NCBI RefSeq assembly: GCF_030551875.1
Contig: NZ_JAUOZU010000002.1
Coordinates: 1-64,000, forward strand
Reading direction: 5' to 3'
DNA length: 64,000 nucleotides
From: Fluviirhizobium alvei
GTDB taxonomy: Bacteria > Pseudomonadota > Alphaproteobacteria > Rhizobiales > Rhizobiaceae
Shown here: positions 17,062-24,726 of the stretch, in pieces
How positions within the stretch are numbered: the first letter of the stretch is position 1
How the letters are laid out: each line of letters opens with the position of its first letter
Made by a program: the position numbers and the translations under genes
The notes under the pieces: model-generated
Told to the model about the DNA's origin: nothing
What the model saw: the letters and a program-made list of their open reading frames with translations, nothing else
Databases searched by the model: none

Positions 17062-17961
17062 ATGCAGAAGAAGTTTGAACCGAAAGTCTTTCAGCTCGGC
17101 TATATCGCGCTGGAATCGGCGGACATCGAAAAGACGCGCCACCACTATGCCGAAACCATCGGCATGACCCAGACCGATGTCGGCCATGATGGCGAACGCT
17201 ATCTGTCGATCGGCTTTGACCATCACAATATTGTGCTGCGCAAGGCCGACAAGAAGGCGCTCGCCCATCTCGGTTTTCAGCTGAAGCCCGAATTCGACGT
17301 TACCGATATCCTGAAGGATGCCCAGGCGCGGGGTTTGACCGCAAGCATCAAGACCGACAGCCAGCCCGGCATTCATAAGCTGGTTGAAGTCGAGGCGCCC
17401 GGCCACAGCATCTTCCAGTTCTATAACGAGATCGCCGCACCCGCACCGGGCTTCAAGAAGACCGGCGTTTCGCCCTTGCGCCTCGGCCATATTGCCGTGG
17501 CCTCGTCGGATGGCGAAAAGCTGATGGATTTCTATCGCGATTTCCTCGGCTTTGCCTTTACCGACACGATCGCCGGCATCGCCAACTTCCTGACCTGCAA
17601 TCGCGAGCATCATGTCGTCAATGTCATGAATATTCCCGACAACCGCGTCCACCACATCGCCTTCCAGCTCAAGGGCAATGCCTCGCACGCCATGGCCTGC
17701 GATACGCTGCGCGAACACGGCGTCCCGGTGAAATGGGGCCCGGGCCGCCATACGGCTGGCCACAATCTCGCCGGCTACCACTACGATCCGGATCAGGTTC
17801 TGATCGAACTCTATACCGACATGGACGTCTATATCCCCGAGCTCGACATGTGCGAGCCGCGTCCCTGGCACGAACATTTCCCCATGCGTCCGCGCGAATG
17901 GAAGCTGACCGAGCTGAGCGCCTGGGAAACCGATTACGCCTTCAACCTCGCCATGGGTTGA
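17062..17961 (+). CDS. Type I extradiol (meta-cleavage) dioxygenase, VOC fold
   Basis: Fe(II)-dependent ring-cleavage enzyme of 299 aa with two vicinal-oxygen-chelate repeats (about residues 10-122 and 138-255), the length usual for catechol 2,3-dioxygenase and BphC-like enzymes. The 2-His-1-Glu triad is visible in the C-terminal half: His143 in RLGHIAV, His198 in RVHHIAF and Glu249 in QVLIELYTDMD. The catalytic His in PGRHTAGHNLAGYHYDP is also present. It should open the dihydroxylated ring made by the flavin hydroxylase, and its FAA-hydrolase neighbour would process the product. Confidence 0.88.
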   Translation: MQKKFEPKVFQLGYIALESADIEKTRHHYAETIGMTQTDVGHDGERYLSIGFDHHNIVLRKADKKALAHLGFQLKPEFDVTDILKDAQARGLTASIKTDSQPGIHKLVEVEAPGHSIFQFYNEIAAPAPGFKKTGVSPLRLGHIAVASSDGEKLMDFYRDFLGFAFTDTIAGIANFLTCNREHHVVNVMNIPDNRVHHIAFQLKGNASHAMACDTLREHGVPVKWGPGRHTAGHNLAGYHYDPDQVLIELYTDMDVYIPELDMCEPRPWHEHFPMRPREWKLTELSAWETDYAFNLAMG

Positions 17962-17999
17962 GCCCATCCTATCCAGACATTCCAGAGAAGGACTCCCAA

Positions 18000-18866
18000 A
18001 TGCATGTAGTACGTTTCTCGGTCGGCGGCGCAGCCGGCCAGGTCGGCATCCTTGCCGGCGACAAGGTCATTCCGCTTTCGGCACTGGTGAAGGATGCGCC
18101 GCAGGATATGCGTTCCGTGATCGCCGACTGGGATCGTATCGCGCCTGAACTGGCGGGCGCGACCGCCTCGACGGCATCGATTCCGCTTGCTTCCGTCCAG
18201 CTCCTTGCGCCGGTCGAAAATCCGGAAAAGATCCTGGCGATCGGCCTCAACTATGCCGACCATGTCGAGGAGGCCCGCGGCAGCGGCCTGACGATCCCCA
18301 CCGAACAGGTCTGGTTCTGCAAGCAGCCGAGTTCGGTCAATGCGCCGAACGGCGATATCCAGGTCCCGAAGGCTTCCGACAAGCTCGACTACGAAGTGGA
18401 AATGGTCGCGATCATCGGGAAGGGCGGTCGTCATATTTCCCGCGAAGATGCCGCCAAGCATGTGTTCGGCTATGCGGTCGGCAATGATGTCAGCGTGCGC
18501 GACTGGCAGATGAAGACCGCCCAGTGGATGCTCGGCAAGTCGTTCGACACCCATGCGCCGTTCGGCCCGGCCATCGTCACCGCCGACGAGATCGGCGATC
18601 CGCACCGTCTCGCCATCAAGTGCTACGTCAATGGCGAGCTTCGCCAGAACTCCAACACCAAGCATCTGATCTTCAAGGTCTGGGACCAGATCGCCGAACT
18701 GTCGACGGCCATGACGCTGAAGCCGGGCGATGTCATCTATACCGGCACGCCGGGCGGTGTCGGCCTCGCCTTCAAGCCGCCGCGCTTCCTCAAGGCGGGC
18801 GATGTGGTTCGCTGCGAAATCGAGGAAATCGGCGTCATCGAAAACCGGGTCGTCGCCGAAGCCTGA
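18000..18866 (+). CDS. Fumarylacetoacetate hydrolase-family enzyme
   Basis: C-C bond hydrolase or decarboxylase/hydratase of the FAH fold, 288 aa. The conserved metal-binding region starts with ILAIGLNYADHVEE, and the acidic ligands fall in DKLDYEVEMVAIIGKGG. The signature GYAVGNDVSVRDWQ is followed by GKSFDTHAPFGPAIVTADEI and GDVIYTGTPGGVG. ATG 18000 is 38 nt after the dioxygenase. Enzymes of this family split acylpyruvates or meta-cleavage products, so it probably acts on the ring-fission product. Confidence 0.88.
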   Translation: MHVVRFSVGGAAGQVGILAGDKVIPLSALVKDAPQDMRSVIADWDRIAPELAGATASTASIPLASVQLLAPVENPEKILAIGLNYADHVEEARGSGLTIPTEQVWFCKQPSSVNAPNGDIQVPKASDKLDYEVEMVAIIGKGGRHISREDAAKHVFGYAVGNDVSVRDWQMKTAQWMLGKSFDTHAPFGPAIVTADEIGDPHRLAIKCYVNGELRQNSNTKHLIFKVWDQIAELSTAMTLKPGDVIYTGTPGGVGLAFKPPRFLKAGDVVRCEIEEIGVIENRVVAEA

Positions 18867-18897
18867 TCCTGCCGTTTGGCTGAAGGGAAATCACTCC

Positions 18898-19824
18898 ATG
18901 GCTGATAAAGTCATCATCACCTGTGCCATCACGGGTAGCATTCACACGCCCTCCATGTCGCCGCATCTGCCGGTGACGGCAGACCAGATCACGGCCGCTT
19001 CCATCGAAGCGGCCGAGGCCGGGGCGGCCGTCATCCACCTGCATGCGCGTCATCCCGACACCGGCAGACCGGACCAGTCTCCGGCCCGCTTCATGGAGTT
19101 TCTGCCGCGGATCAAGCAGCAGACCAACGCCATTCTCAACATCACCACCGGCGGCGGCATGGGCATGTCGATCGACGAGCGGCTGGCGCCGGCGCTCCAG
19201 CTCGAGCCCGAAGTGGCCTCGATGAACATGGGCTCCTTCAACTTCAACATTTCCGGTGCGGCCCGCGCTCTCAAGGAGCCCAGCCAGCCCTGGGAGCGGC
19301 AATATCTCGAAGCCTCGAAGGATCTCATTCTCTCCAACACCTTCACCCAGATCGAGAAGGGCATGCGCAGCCTCGGCGACAAGGGCACGCGCTTCGAATT
19401 CGAGTGTTACGATGTCGGTCATCTCTACAACCTGGCCCATTTTGCCGATCTTGGCCTCGTCAAGCCGCCCTTCTTCGTCCAGTGCATTTTCGGCATTCTC
19501 GGCGCTATCGGGCCGGATCCGGAAAACCTGATGTTCATGAAGTCGACCGCCGATCGCCTGTTTGGCAAGGATTACCGCCTGTCGGTGCTGGGCGCCGGGC
19601 GTCATCAGTTTCCGCTCATCACCATGGGCGCTATTCTCGGCGGGAATGTCCGCGTTGGGCTTGAGGACAATCTCTATCTCGGCAAGGGCCAGCTTGCGCC
19701 ATCCAATGCCGATCAGGTATCCAAGATCCGCCGGATCCTGGAAGAGCTCAGCCTCGAGATCGCAACGCCCGACGAGGCCCGCGCGATGCTGGGCACCAAG
19801 GGGCCGGATCTCGTGAAGTTCTGA
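18898..19824 (+). CDS. BKACE-family beta-keto acid cleavage enzyme (DUF849)
   Basis: Zn-dependent enzyme of the 3-keto-5-aminohexanoate cleavage family, 308 aa. Family members condense a beta-keto acid with acetyl-CoA and release acetoacetate plus a new acyl-CoA. Zn ligands are visible as His47 and His49 in AAVIHLHAR and Glu256 in NVRVGLEDNLYL. TTGGGMGMS and GAGRHQFPLITMGAILGG are further family marks. Its presence predicts that ring cleavage and hydrolysis produce a beta-keto acid. It follows the FAA hydrolase by 31 nt. Confidence 0.9.
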   Translation: MADKVIITCAITGSIHTPSMSPHLPVTADQITAASIEAAEAGAAVIHLHARHPDTGRPDQSPARFMEFLPRIKQQTNAILNITTGGGMGMSIDERLAPALQLEPEVASMNMGSFNFNISGAARALKEPSQPWERQYLEASKDLILSNTFTQIEKGMRSLGDKGTRFEFECYDVGHLYNLAHFADLGLVKPPFFVQCIFGILGAIGPDPENLMFMKSTADRLFGKDYRLSVLGAGRHQFPLITMGAILGGNVRVGLEDNLYLGKGQLAPSNADQVSKIRRILEELSLEIATPDEARAMLGTKGPDLVKF

Positions 19825-19839
19825 GCCGGGAGAGCGTTG

Positions 19840-20451
19840 ATGATGGAATTCTACTTTGCCCGCGGCGCCTGCTCGCTCGGCATTCATGTCCTGCTCGAGG
19901 AAGCGGGTGCCGACTATCGCGGCGTGGCGATCGATCTTCGCGCCGCCGAGCAGTTCAGCGAGCGCTTTCGTGCGGTCAATCCCAAGAGCAAGGTGCCGGC
20001 CTTGGTGCGTGAGGAGGGTGGTCTCCTGACCGAGTTCCAGACGATCGCGCTCTGGATCGCCAGGACCTATCCCGAGGCAAACCTTCTGCCCGGCGGTTTC
20101 GAAGGCGAACTTCGCGCCCTCGAACTGCTCGACTACATGGTCGGGACCGTGCATATGCGCGGTTTCACCTTCATTCTGGTGCCCGGAAAATTTGTGAGCG
20201 GCGAAGCGGCCCAGACGGAACTTCGCGCGCATGGCCGCGACGTCGTCGAAAAGGGACTTGCCCAGCTTTCCGAACAGCTCTCCGACCGGGACTGGCTGCT
20301 TGGCGACTATTCGATCGCCGATGCCGGCCTGTTCTATATGACGATGTGGGCCGACAGGATCGGCCTTGAACTCCCGGCCAACATCGCCGCTTTCCGCGAG
20401 CGCATGCTTTCGCGCCCGGCCGTTCGGCGTGCACTTGAACTGGAAGCCTGA
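19840..20451 (+). CDS. Glutathione S-transferase-like protein
   Basis: Cytosolic GST of 203 aa: an N-terminal thioredoxin-like domain (MEFYFARGACSLGIHVLLEEAG, with the conserved NPKSKVPALV cis-proline turn) and a C-terminal helical domain with the folding motif LLGDYSIADAGLFYM. It lies 15 nt after the BKACE gene and ends the catabolic operon. In aromatic pathways such GSTs often act as glutathione-dependent isomerases of ring-cleavage products, but conjugation or stress roles cannot be excluded. An in-frame TTG lies one codon upstream. Confidence 0.85.
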   Translation: MMEFYFARGACSLGIHVLLEEAGADYRGVAIDLRAAEQFSERFRAVNPKSKVPALVREEGGLLTEFQTIALWIARTYPEANLLPGGFEGELRALELLDYMVGTVHMRGFTFILVPGKFVSGEAAQTELRAHGRDVVEKGLAQLSEQLSDRDWLLGDYSIADAGLFYMTMWADRIGLELPANIAAFRERMLSRPAVRRALELEA

Positions 20452-20537
20452 CCGAAGACGGTTGCTGTCGCCATTGATCTTGTCCTTTCCTTAAGCCGTG
20501 ATATCCATTCGGATAGAACGATCGGAAGGACAGGATC

Positions 20538-21053
20538 ATGGTGCGATTGAACGAAATCCGCGAAAATGAAGTTGCCGTCGAGGCGCCGGATCCGGTCGAC
20601 GCGCATCTGACCTATATCGGCCGCATCAAGACGCCCTGGACCTCACGGATGGAAACGCCGCGCCAGGGCCGTCATGACGGACCGGTATGCGAAATCGAGA
20701 TCTTTGAGCCCTGGGTGGCGGCGCTCAAGGGCGTCGAGCGCTTCGAGCGGCTGGAAATTCTCTATTGGCTTGATCAGTCCCGCCGCGATCTCGTGCTGCA
20801 AAGCCCGGCCTCGAACGGCGAGGTGCATGGAACCTTCTCGATCCGCTCGCCGGTCAGGCCCAATCCGATCGGCACCTCGATCGTTCTTCTCGACCGGATC
20901 GAGGGCAATCGCCTCTTCGTGCGTGGATTCGATTGCCTCGACGGTACGCCGCTTCTCGATCTCAAACCCGACAGGTCGCTGTTCAAACCGATCGCGCCGC
21001 CGCAACCCGGCGACTTCGAAACCGCACCGCGCGCCCATTGCGTCAAAGCGTAA
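20538..21053 (+). CDS. trmO: TrmO-type tRNA t6A37 N6-methyltransferase (TsaA domain)
   Basis: Beta-barrel SAM-dependent methyltransferase of the TsaA/YaeB family that makes m6t6A at position 37 of ANN-decoding tRNAs. The 171-aa protein contains IGRIKTPW, the RSPVRPNPIGTSIVLL signature and the LDGTPLLDLKPD motif. It is shorter than E. coli TrmO (about 235 aa), lacking the C-terminal extension, as is common in this family. It has its own AGGA ribosome binding site, and the cobalamin riboswitch begins about 130 nt downstream. No functional link to the neighbours is evident. Confidence 0.85.
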   Translation: MVRLNEIRENEVAVEAPDPVDAHLTYIGRIKTPWTSRMETPRQGRHDGPVCEIEIFEPWVAALKGVERFERLEILYWLDQSRRDLVLQSPASNGEVHGTFSIRSPVRPNPIGTSIVLLDRIEGNRLFVRGFDCLDGTPLLDLKPDRSLFKPIAPPQPGDFETAPRAHCVKA

Positions 21054-21182
21054 GCTGCTGCTTTCAATAGGGATTTTCGAACTTTCGCAGGGAATTTGTC
21101 GCAAAAGTGATTTTTGTTGGGATACGCCATGTCGATGTCGCAAACAGGCTGGCGGTGTCGTATCGCCTGTGTTGATATCGCG

Positions 21183-21356
21183 ATGCTTGAGGTGCCCGGC
21201 AGTTTTCGCCGGGAGAATTGGGAAGCCGGTCGAATTCCGGCGCTGCCCCCGCAACGGTAGGGGAACTCAAGGGCGACGGGAGCCACTGGGCCTAGGCCTG
21301 GGAAGGGGTCGCCTGGTCCGCAAGGACAGTTCCATAGCCCGGAAACCAGCCTCGGG
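21183..21356 (+). promoter_or_regulatory. Cobalamin (AdoCbl-type) riboswitch
   Basis: The 5' half carries GGGAAGCCGGTCGAATTCC followed by CTGCCCCCGCAAC (about 21230-21254). The centre has GCCACTGGGCC (about 21282-21292). The 3' end has the B12 box AGCCCGGAAACCAGCC (21336-21351). These are the invariant core elements of the cobalamin family in the right order and spacing. The downstream gene is the Rieske oxygenase at 21490, about 135 nt away. The expression platform probably includes GTCCT (21463-21467) pairing with AGGAC (21480-21484), which covers the ribosome binding region. Confidence 0.93.
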
Positions 21357-21489
21357 AATTTGAACTCGACTGATCGCGGTGGGCGGTCAAGAGGCAGATG
21401 GCCCGTGACGTCCGGTTCCGCCGGTCCGTGCTGGCGCGTCCCCTCGATGTCCACCATGCCCAGTCCTTGGAAAACGACGAGGACCGACC

Positions 21490-22731
21490 ATGGACATCCG
21501 TTCCGACATGCTTTCGCGGCTCAAGAACCGTAAACCCGGCTTCAGCCTGGACCAGCCCTTCTACATCGATCCGGCCTATTACCAGCTCGATCTCGAACAT
21601 ATATGGTACAAGGACTGGCTGTTCATCGGTCACGATTGCGAACTGCCGAATCCCGGCAGCTACATGACGGTTCAGGTCGGCGCCTATCCGGTCGTCATCG
21701 TTCGCGACAATGATGGCAAGATCAACGCGCTCCACAACTCCTGCCGCCATCGCGGCAGCCGCGTCTGCCTCGAGCACAAGGGCCAGTCGCCCAAGCTCGT
21801 CTGCCCCTATCACCAGTGGACCTACGAGCTCGATGGCAAGCTGCTCTATGCGCGCCAGATGGGTGAGAATTTCGACACATCGGGCTTCGGCATGAAGCCG
21901 GTGGCCTGTGAAACCGCCGGCGGCTACATCTTCATCTGTCTCGCCGACGAGCCGATGGATTTCGCGCCCTTCCGCGCCATGATGGAACCCTATTTCCTGC
22001 CGCACCGCCTGCGGGATGCCAAGGTCGCCTTCGAGAGCACCATCATCGAGAAGGGCAACTGGAAGCTCGTCTGGGAAAACAACCGCGAATGCTACCATTG
22101 CGCCGGCAACCATCCCGAACTCTGCAAGACCTATCCCGAAGCCCCCACGGCGACCGGCGTCAACGGTGCCGAGGATGATCCGGAAATCGCCGAGCACTGG
22201 CAGAAATGTGAGGGCATCGGCCTGCCGAGCAAGTTCGTCATCGATCCGGCCGGCCAGTTCCGCACCGCCCGCATGCCGCTCCTGCGCGATGCCGTCTCCT
22301 ATACGATGTCGGGCCGTAAGGCGGTGCAGATGCGCCTGTCCGACCAGGTCAACATGGACCGCATCGGCACGCTTCTGCTGTTCCATTACCCGACCACCTG
22401 GAACCATGTGCTTTCCGACCATGCCGTGACCTTCCGCGTGCTGCCGATCAGCGCCACCGAAACCGCCGTCACCACCAAGTGGCTCGTCCACAAGGATGCG
22501 GTCGAGGGCATCGACTACCGTCTCGACGAACTCACCCATGTCTGGACCGAGACCAACGACCAGGACCGCCAGATCGTCGAGGAAAATGCCTTCGGCATCC
22601 AGTCGCCGGCCTATGAACCGGGCCCCTATTCGGAAGTGCATGAGGGCGGCGTCGCCCAGTTCGTCGAATGGTACGCCAACTTCATGGAGAAGCGGCTGAC
22701 GGGCAAGCCCGCGCTGCGCTCCGTCGCCTGA
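21490..22731 (+). CDS. gbcA: Rieske oxygenase, glycine-betaine monooxygenase alpha-subunit type
   Basis: Terminal oxygenase that demethylates a quaternary amine, most likely glycine betaine, to dimethylglycine plus formaldehyde. The 413-aa protein has the Rieske ligands Cys85, His87, Cys105 and His108 (CRHRGSRV and CPYHQW). The mononuclear iron region is ENNRECYHCAGNHPEL (Glu200, His203, His208). Overall layout matches GbcA. Stachydrine demethylase and carnitine oxygenase are related alternatives. The reductase gene follows 14 nt later and a dimethylglycine-dehydrogenase-like gene lies about 11 kb downstream. A cobalamin riboswitch precedes it, so high B12 should lower its expression. Confidence 0.87.
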   Translation: MDIRSDMLSRLKNRKPGFSLDQPFYIDPAYYQLDLEHIWYKDWLFIGHDCELPNPGSYMTVQVGAYPVVIVRDNDGKINALHNSCRHRGSRVCLEHKGQSPKLVCPYHQWTYELDGKLLYARQMGENFDTSGFGMKPVACETAGGYIFICLADEPMDFAPFRAMMEPYFLPHRLRDAKVAFESTIIEKGNWKLVWENNRECYHCAGNHPELCKTYPEAPTATGVNGAEDDPEIAEHWQKCEGIGLPSKFVIDPAGQFRTARMPLLRDAVSYTMSGRKAVQMRLSDQVNMDRIGTLLLFHYPTTWNHVLSDHAVTFRVLPISATETAVTTKWLVHKDAVEGIDYRLDELTHVWTETNDQDRQIVEENAFGIQSPAYEPGPYSEVHEGGVAQFVEWYANFMEKRLTGKPALRSVA

Positions 22732-22745
22732 TCGGGGGAAACGCG

Positions 22746-23861
22746 ATGGCCAAGGTGCAACTGATGGGCTCCGTGCCCGCCGCCCTTCATATCGATGAAA
22801 TGAAGCCGTGGAACTCCGCCCGCCAGATGCTGGTCTGCACCGGCGTCGTCGATGAGGCGCCGGACGTCAAGACCTTCACCTTCGCGGTGGAGGGCGGCGG
22901 CTGGTTCCGTTATCTGCCGGGCCAGTTCATCACGGTGGAACTGCGTGCCGAAGGGGGAGATCTGCACCGCACCTACACGATCTCGTCGTCGCCATCGCGT
23001 CCCTATGCCATTGCCATAACCATCAAGGCGCAGCCCAACAGCATCGGCACCCGCTGGATGTTCGATAATATCGTGGCGGGCAGCCGCGTGCGCGCCTATG
23101 GGCCGAGCGGCCATTTCACGCTGTCGCGCAATCTGGCGAAGAAATATCTTTTCGTTTCGGCCGGGTCCGGCATCACGCCCATGATGTCGATGCTGCGCTG
23201 GCTCGCCGATTGCGCACCGGGGACTGATGTCACCTTCATCAATTCCTCGCGCCGTCCGGAAGAGATCATCTTCCGCGAAGAGCTGGAACTGCTGGCGACC
23301 CGCATGCCCAACCTCAAGCTCGGCTTCCTGCCGGAATCGCGCTCGGGCGTCACGCCCTGGGCGGGGCTGATGGGCCGCATCGATCTGCAGAAACTGACGA
23401 TGTTCGCGCCCGATTTCCTCGATCGCGAGATCTTCTGCTGCGGACCCGATCCCTTCATGAAGGCGGTGAGCACCATCGTTAAGGCAGAGGGTTTCGATAT
23501 GGCCCACTACCATCAGGAAAGCTTTGGTGCGACCGCGCTGACCGATGTTGCCCAGAAGCCGGCCAATGACGATGTGCTGGCCGGCGAAGAAGCTGGCAAC
23601 CGCCACAAGGTCGAGTTTCTCGGCACCGGTGAGCAGGCGTTCTGCGCCGGAGACCAGACGGTTCTTGTCGCGGCCCGATCGGTTTCCGTTCGCATTCCCG
23701 CCGCCTGCGAAAGCGGCCTTTGCGGTACCTGCAAGGTCAAGAAACGTTCCGGCGAGGTCGAGATGCACCATAATGGCGGCATTTCCGATGCCGAGATCGC
23801 CGATGGCTATATCCTGGCCTGCTGCTCGCGCCCGCTCGGCACTATCGAGATCGAGGCCTGA
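22746..23861 (+). CDS. gbcB: Flavin/2Fe-2S reductase partner of the Rieske oxygenase
   Basis: Electron-transfer component, 371 aa from ATG 22746. An FAD-binding ferredoxin-reductase domain (RTYTISSSPSRPYAIAITIK) and an NAD-binding domain (YLFVSAGSGITPMMSMLRWLA; IFCCGPDPFMKAV) precede a C-terminal plant-type 2Fe-2S ferredoxin with CESGLCGTCKVKK and a final Cys pair. This is the GbcB/VanB-like fused organisation. It transfers electrons from NAD(P)H to the GbcA Rieske centre. Spacing of 14 nt to gbcA shows one transcription unit under riboswitch control. Confidence 0.9.
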   Translation: MAKVQLMGSVPAALHIDEMKPWNSARQMLVCTGVVDEAPDVKTFTFAVEGGGWFRYLPGQFITVELRAEGGDLHRTYTISSSPSRPYAIAITIKAQPNSIGTRWMFDNIVAGSRVRAYGPSGHFTLSRNLAKKYLFVSAGSGITPMMSMLRWLADCAPGTDVTFINSSRRPEEIIFREELELLATRMPNLKLGFLPESRSGVTPWAGLMGRIDLQKLTMFAPDFLDREIFCCGPDPFMKAVSTIVKAEGFDMAHYHQESFGATALTDVAQKPANDDVLAGEEAGNRHKVEFLGTGEQAFCAGDQTVLVAARSVSVRIPAACESGLCGTCKVKKRSGEVEMHHNGGISDAEIADGYILACCSRPLGTIEIEA

Positions 23862-23862
23862 C

Positions 23863-24099
23863 ATGGTTGCCGGGGAGGGGATGCAGCCAGAACCACGAAG
23901 CCCTGAAGATCTGTTTCTAGCCTGGCTTTGCGATCTCGATGACCGTGCCGATATTGCTGGCGAAGCGGTCAGGGAAATCGCGCGGATCGATGATCTTGGC
24001 GAGCGGTCCGACGCCATTTCGCAATTACGGGCGATGCTCATGATCGCAAGCCGCTGCCTGCCGCAACCGACCGGGCGGCGCAACCGCAGCTATCATTGA
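23863..24099 (+). CDS. Small hypothetical protein after gbcB
   Basis: Open frame of 78 aa starting 1 nt after the gbcB stop, probably translationally coupled. The protein is acidic in its middle (DLDDRADIAGEAVREIARIDDLGERSD is a helical stretch) and basic at the C terminus (PTGRRNRSYH). An internal ATG at 23881 behind GGGGAGGGG could be used instead. No domain was recognised. Its place as third gene of the riboswitch operon suggests an accessory role, but this is inference from context. Confidence 0.55.
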   Translation: MVAGEGMQPEPRSPEDLFLAWLCDLDDRADIAGEAVREIARIDDLGERSDAISQLRAMLMIASRCLPQPTGRRNRSYH

Positions 24100-24121
24100 C
24101 AGGAAGAGAGTGGCAGCCGAT

Positions 24122-24589
24122 CTACGCTCTAGACCGGCTGCAGCCTGCCATCGGTCGATCCGACATCGTCAGAATGTGCGACAGATTGTCGTTGCCCACG
24201 ACCAGATCCGACAGGAAAACCGCATCGAGCGAGGTGTAGAAAGCCTCGACCGCCTTCTGGATCGCCGGCCGCAGCCAGCAGGCGGAAACGAGCGGACAGG
24301 TGTTGTTTCGGCTCATGCATTCGGCAAAGGGAAGATCCTGTTCGAAGGCGCGAAAAACCGTGCCGATGTTGATTTTCTCGGGCTCGTGCGCCAATTGAAG
24401 CCCGCCGGTACGGCCCCGGGACGCATCGATCACGCCCTTGTGGGCAAGCGTACGGATCACCTGCGCGAGATGATTTTCGGACGCGTTGCAGGCTTCGGCG
24501 ATATCGACTTTGCGCACCATCCTGTCCGGATTGACGGCGCAGAACATCAATGTCCGAATGGCCAGATTGGTGCGCGTCGTGATCCGCAT
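24122..24589 (-). CDS. Rrf2-family regulator, NsrR-like
   Basis: Winged-helix regulator of 155 aa with an Rrf2 N terminus (MRITTRTNLAIRTLMFCAV) and HTH ENHLAQVIRTLAHKGVIDASRGRTGGLQLA. Three C-terminal cysteines, Cys91, Cys98 and Cys104 (CMSRNNTCPLVSAC), are positioned to hold an Fe-S cluster, as in NsrR and IscR. The absence of isc/suf genes nearby and the divergent cydDC favour an NO-sensing NsrR-like role. It reads away from cydD, and the shared intergenic region contains a perfect FNR-type box. Confidence 0.82.
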   Translation of the reverse strand: MRITTRTNLAIRTLMFCAVNPDRMVRKVDIAEACNASENHLAQVIRTLAHKGVIDASRGRTGGLQLAHEPEKINIGTVFRAFEQDLPFAECMSRNNTCPLVSACWLRPAIQKAVEAFYTSLDAVFLSDLVVGNDNLSHILTMSDRPMAGCSRSRA

Positions 24590-24615
24590 CGCTATGGATT
24601 CCCCTCCATCATCGT

Positions 24616-24627
24616 CCTATGGATAGG
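24616..24627. promoter_or_regulatory. Small inverted repeat in the nsrR/cydD intergenic region
   Basis: CCTATGGATAGG has 5-bp arms and lies 27 bp upstream of the Rrf2 gene start on its non-coding side. It could be an autoregulatory site for the Rrf2 protein. The evidence is symmetry and position only. Confidence 0.25.
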
Positions 24628-24647
24628 CCCCAAAAAGCCGGTCGATA

Positions 24648-24661
24648 TTGATCTGCATCAA
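24648..24661. promoter_or_regulatory. FNR/FixK-type box upstream of cydDC
   Basis: TTGATCTGCATCAA is an exact match to TTGAT-N4-ATCAA. Its centre lies about 72 nt before the cydD ATG and about 65 nt from the divergent Rrf2 start, suitable for oxygen-controlled activation of cydDC. The same motif stands before cydA. Confidence 0.8.
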
Positions 24662-24726
24662 CATGTCTGGAGAATGATGTTGTTTTGGAGTGGCTTACCG
24701 TGCCGGCTTTGGAAACGGGCCGGGCG

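Noticed and set aside
21122-21363. Open frames across the cobalamin riboswitch
   Set aside because: The RNA structure explains the sequence better, and the frames have no family resemblance or ribosome binding site.
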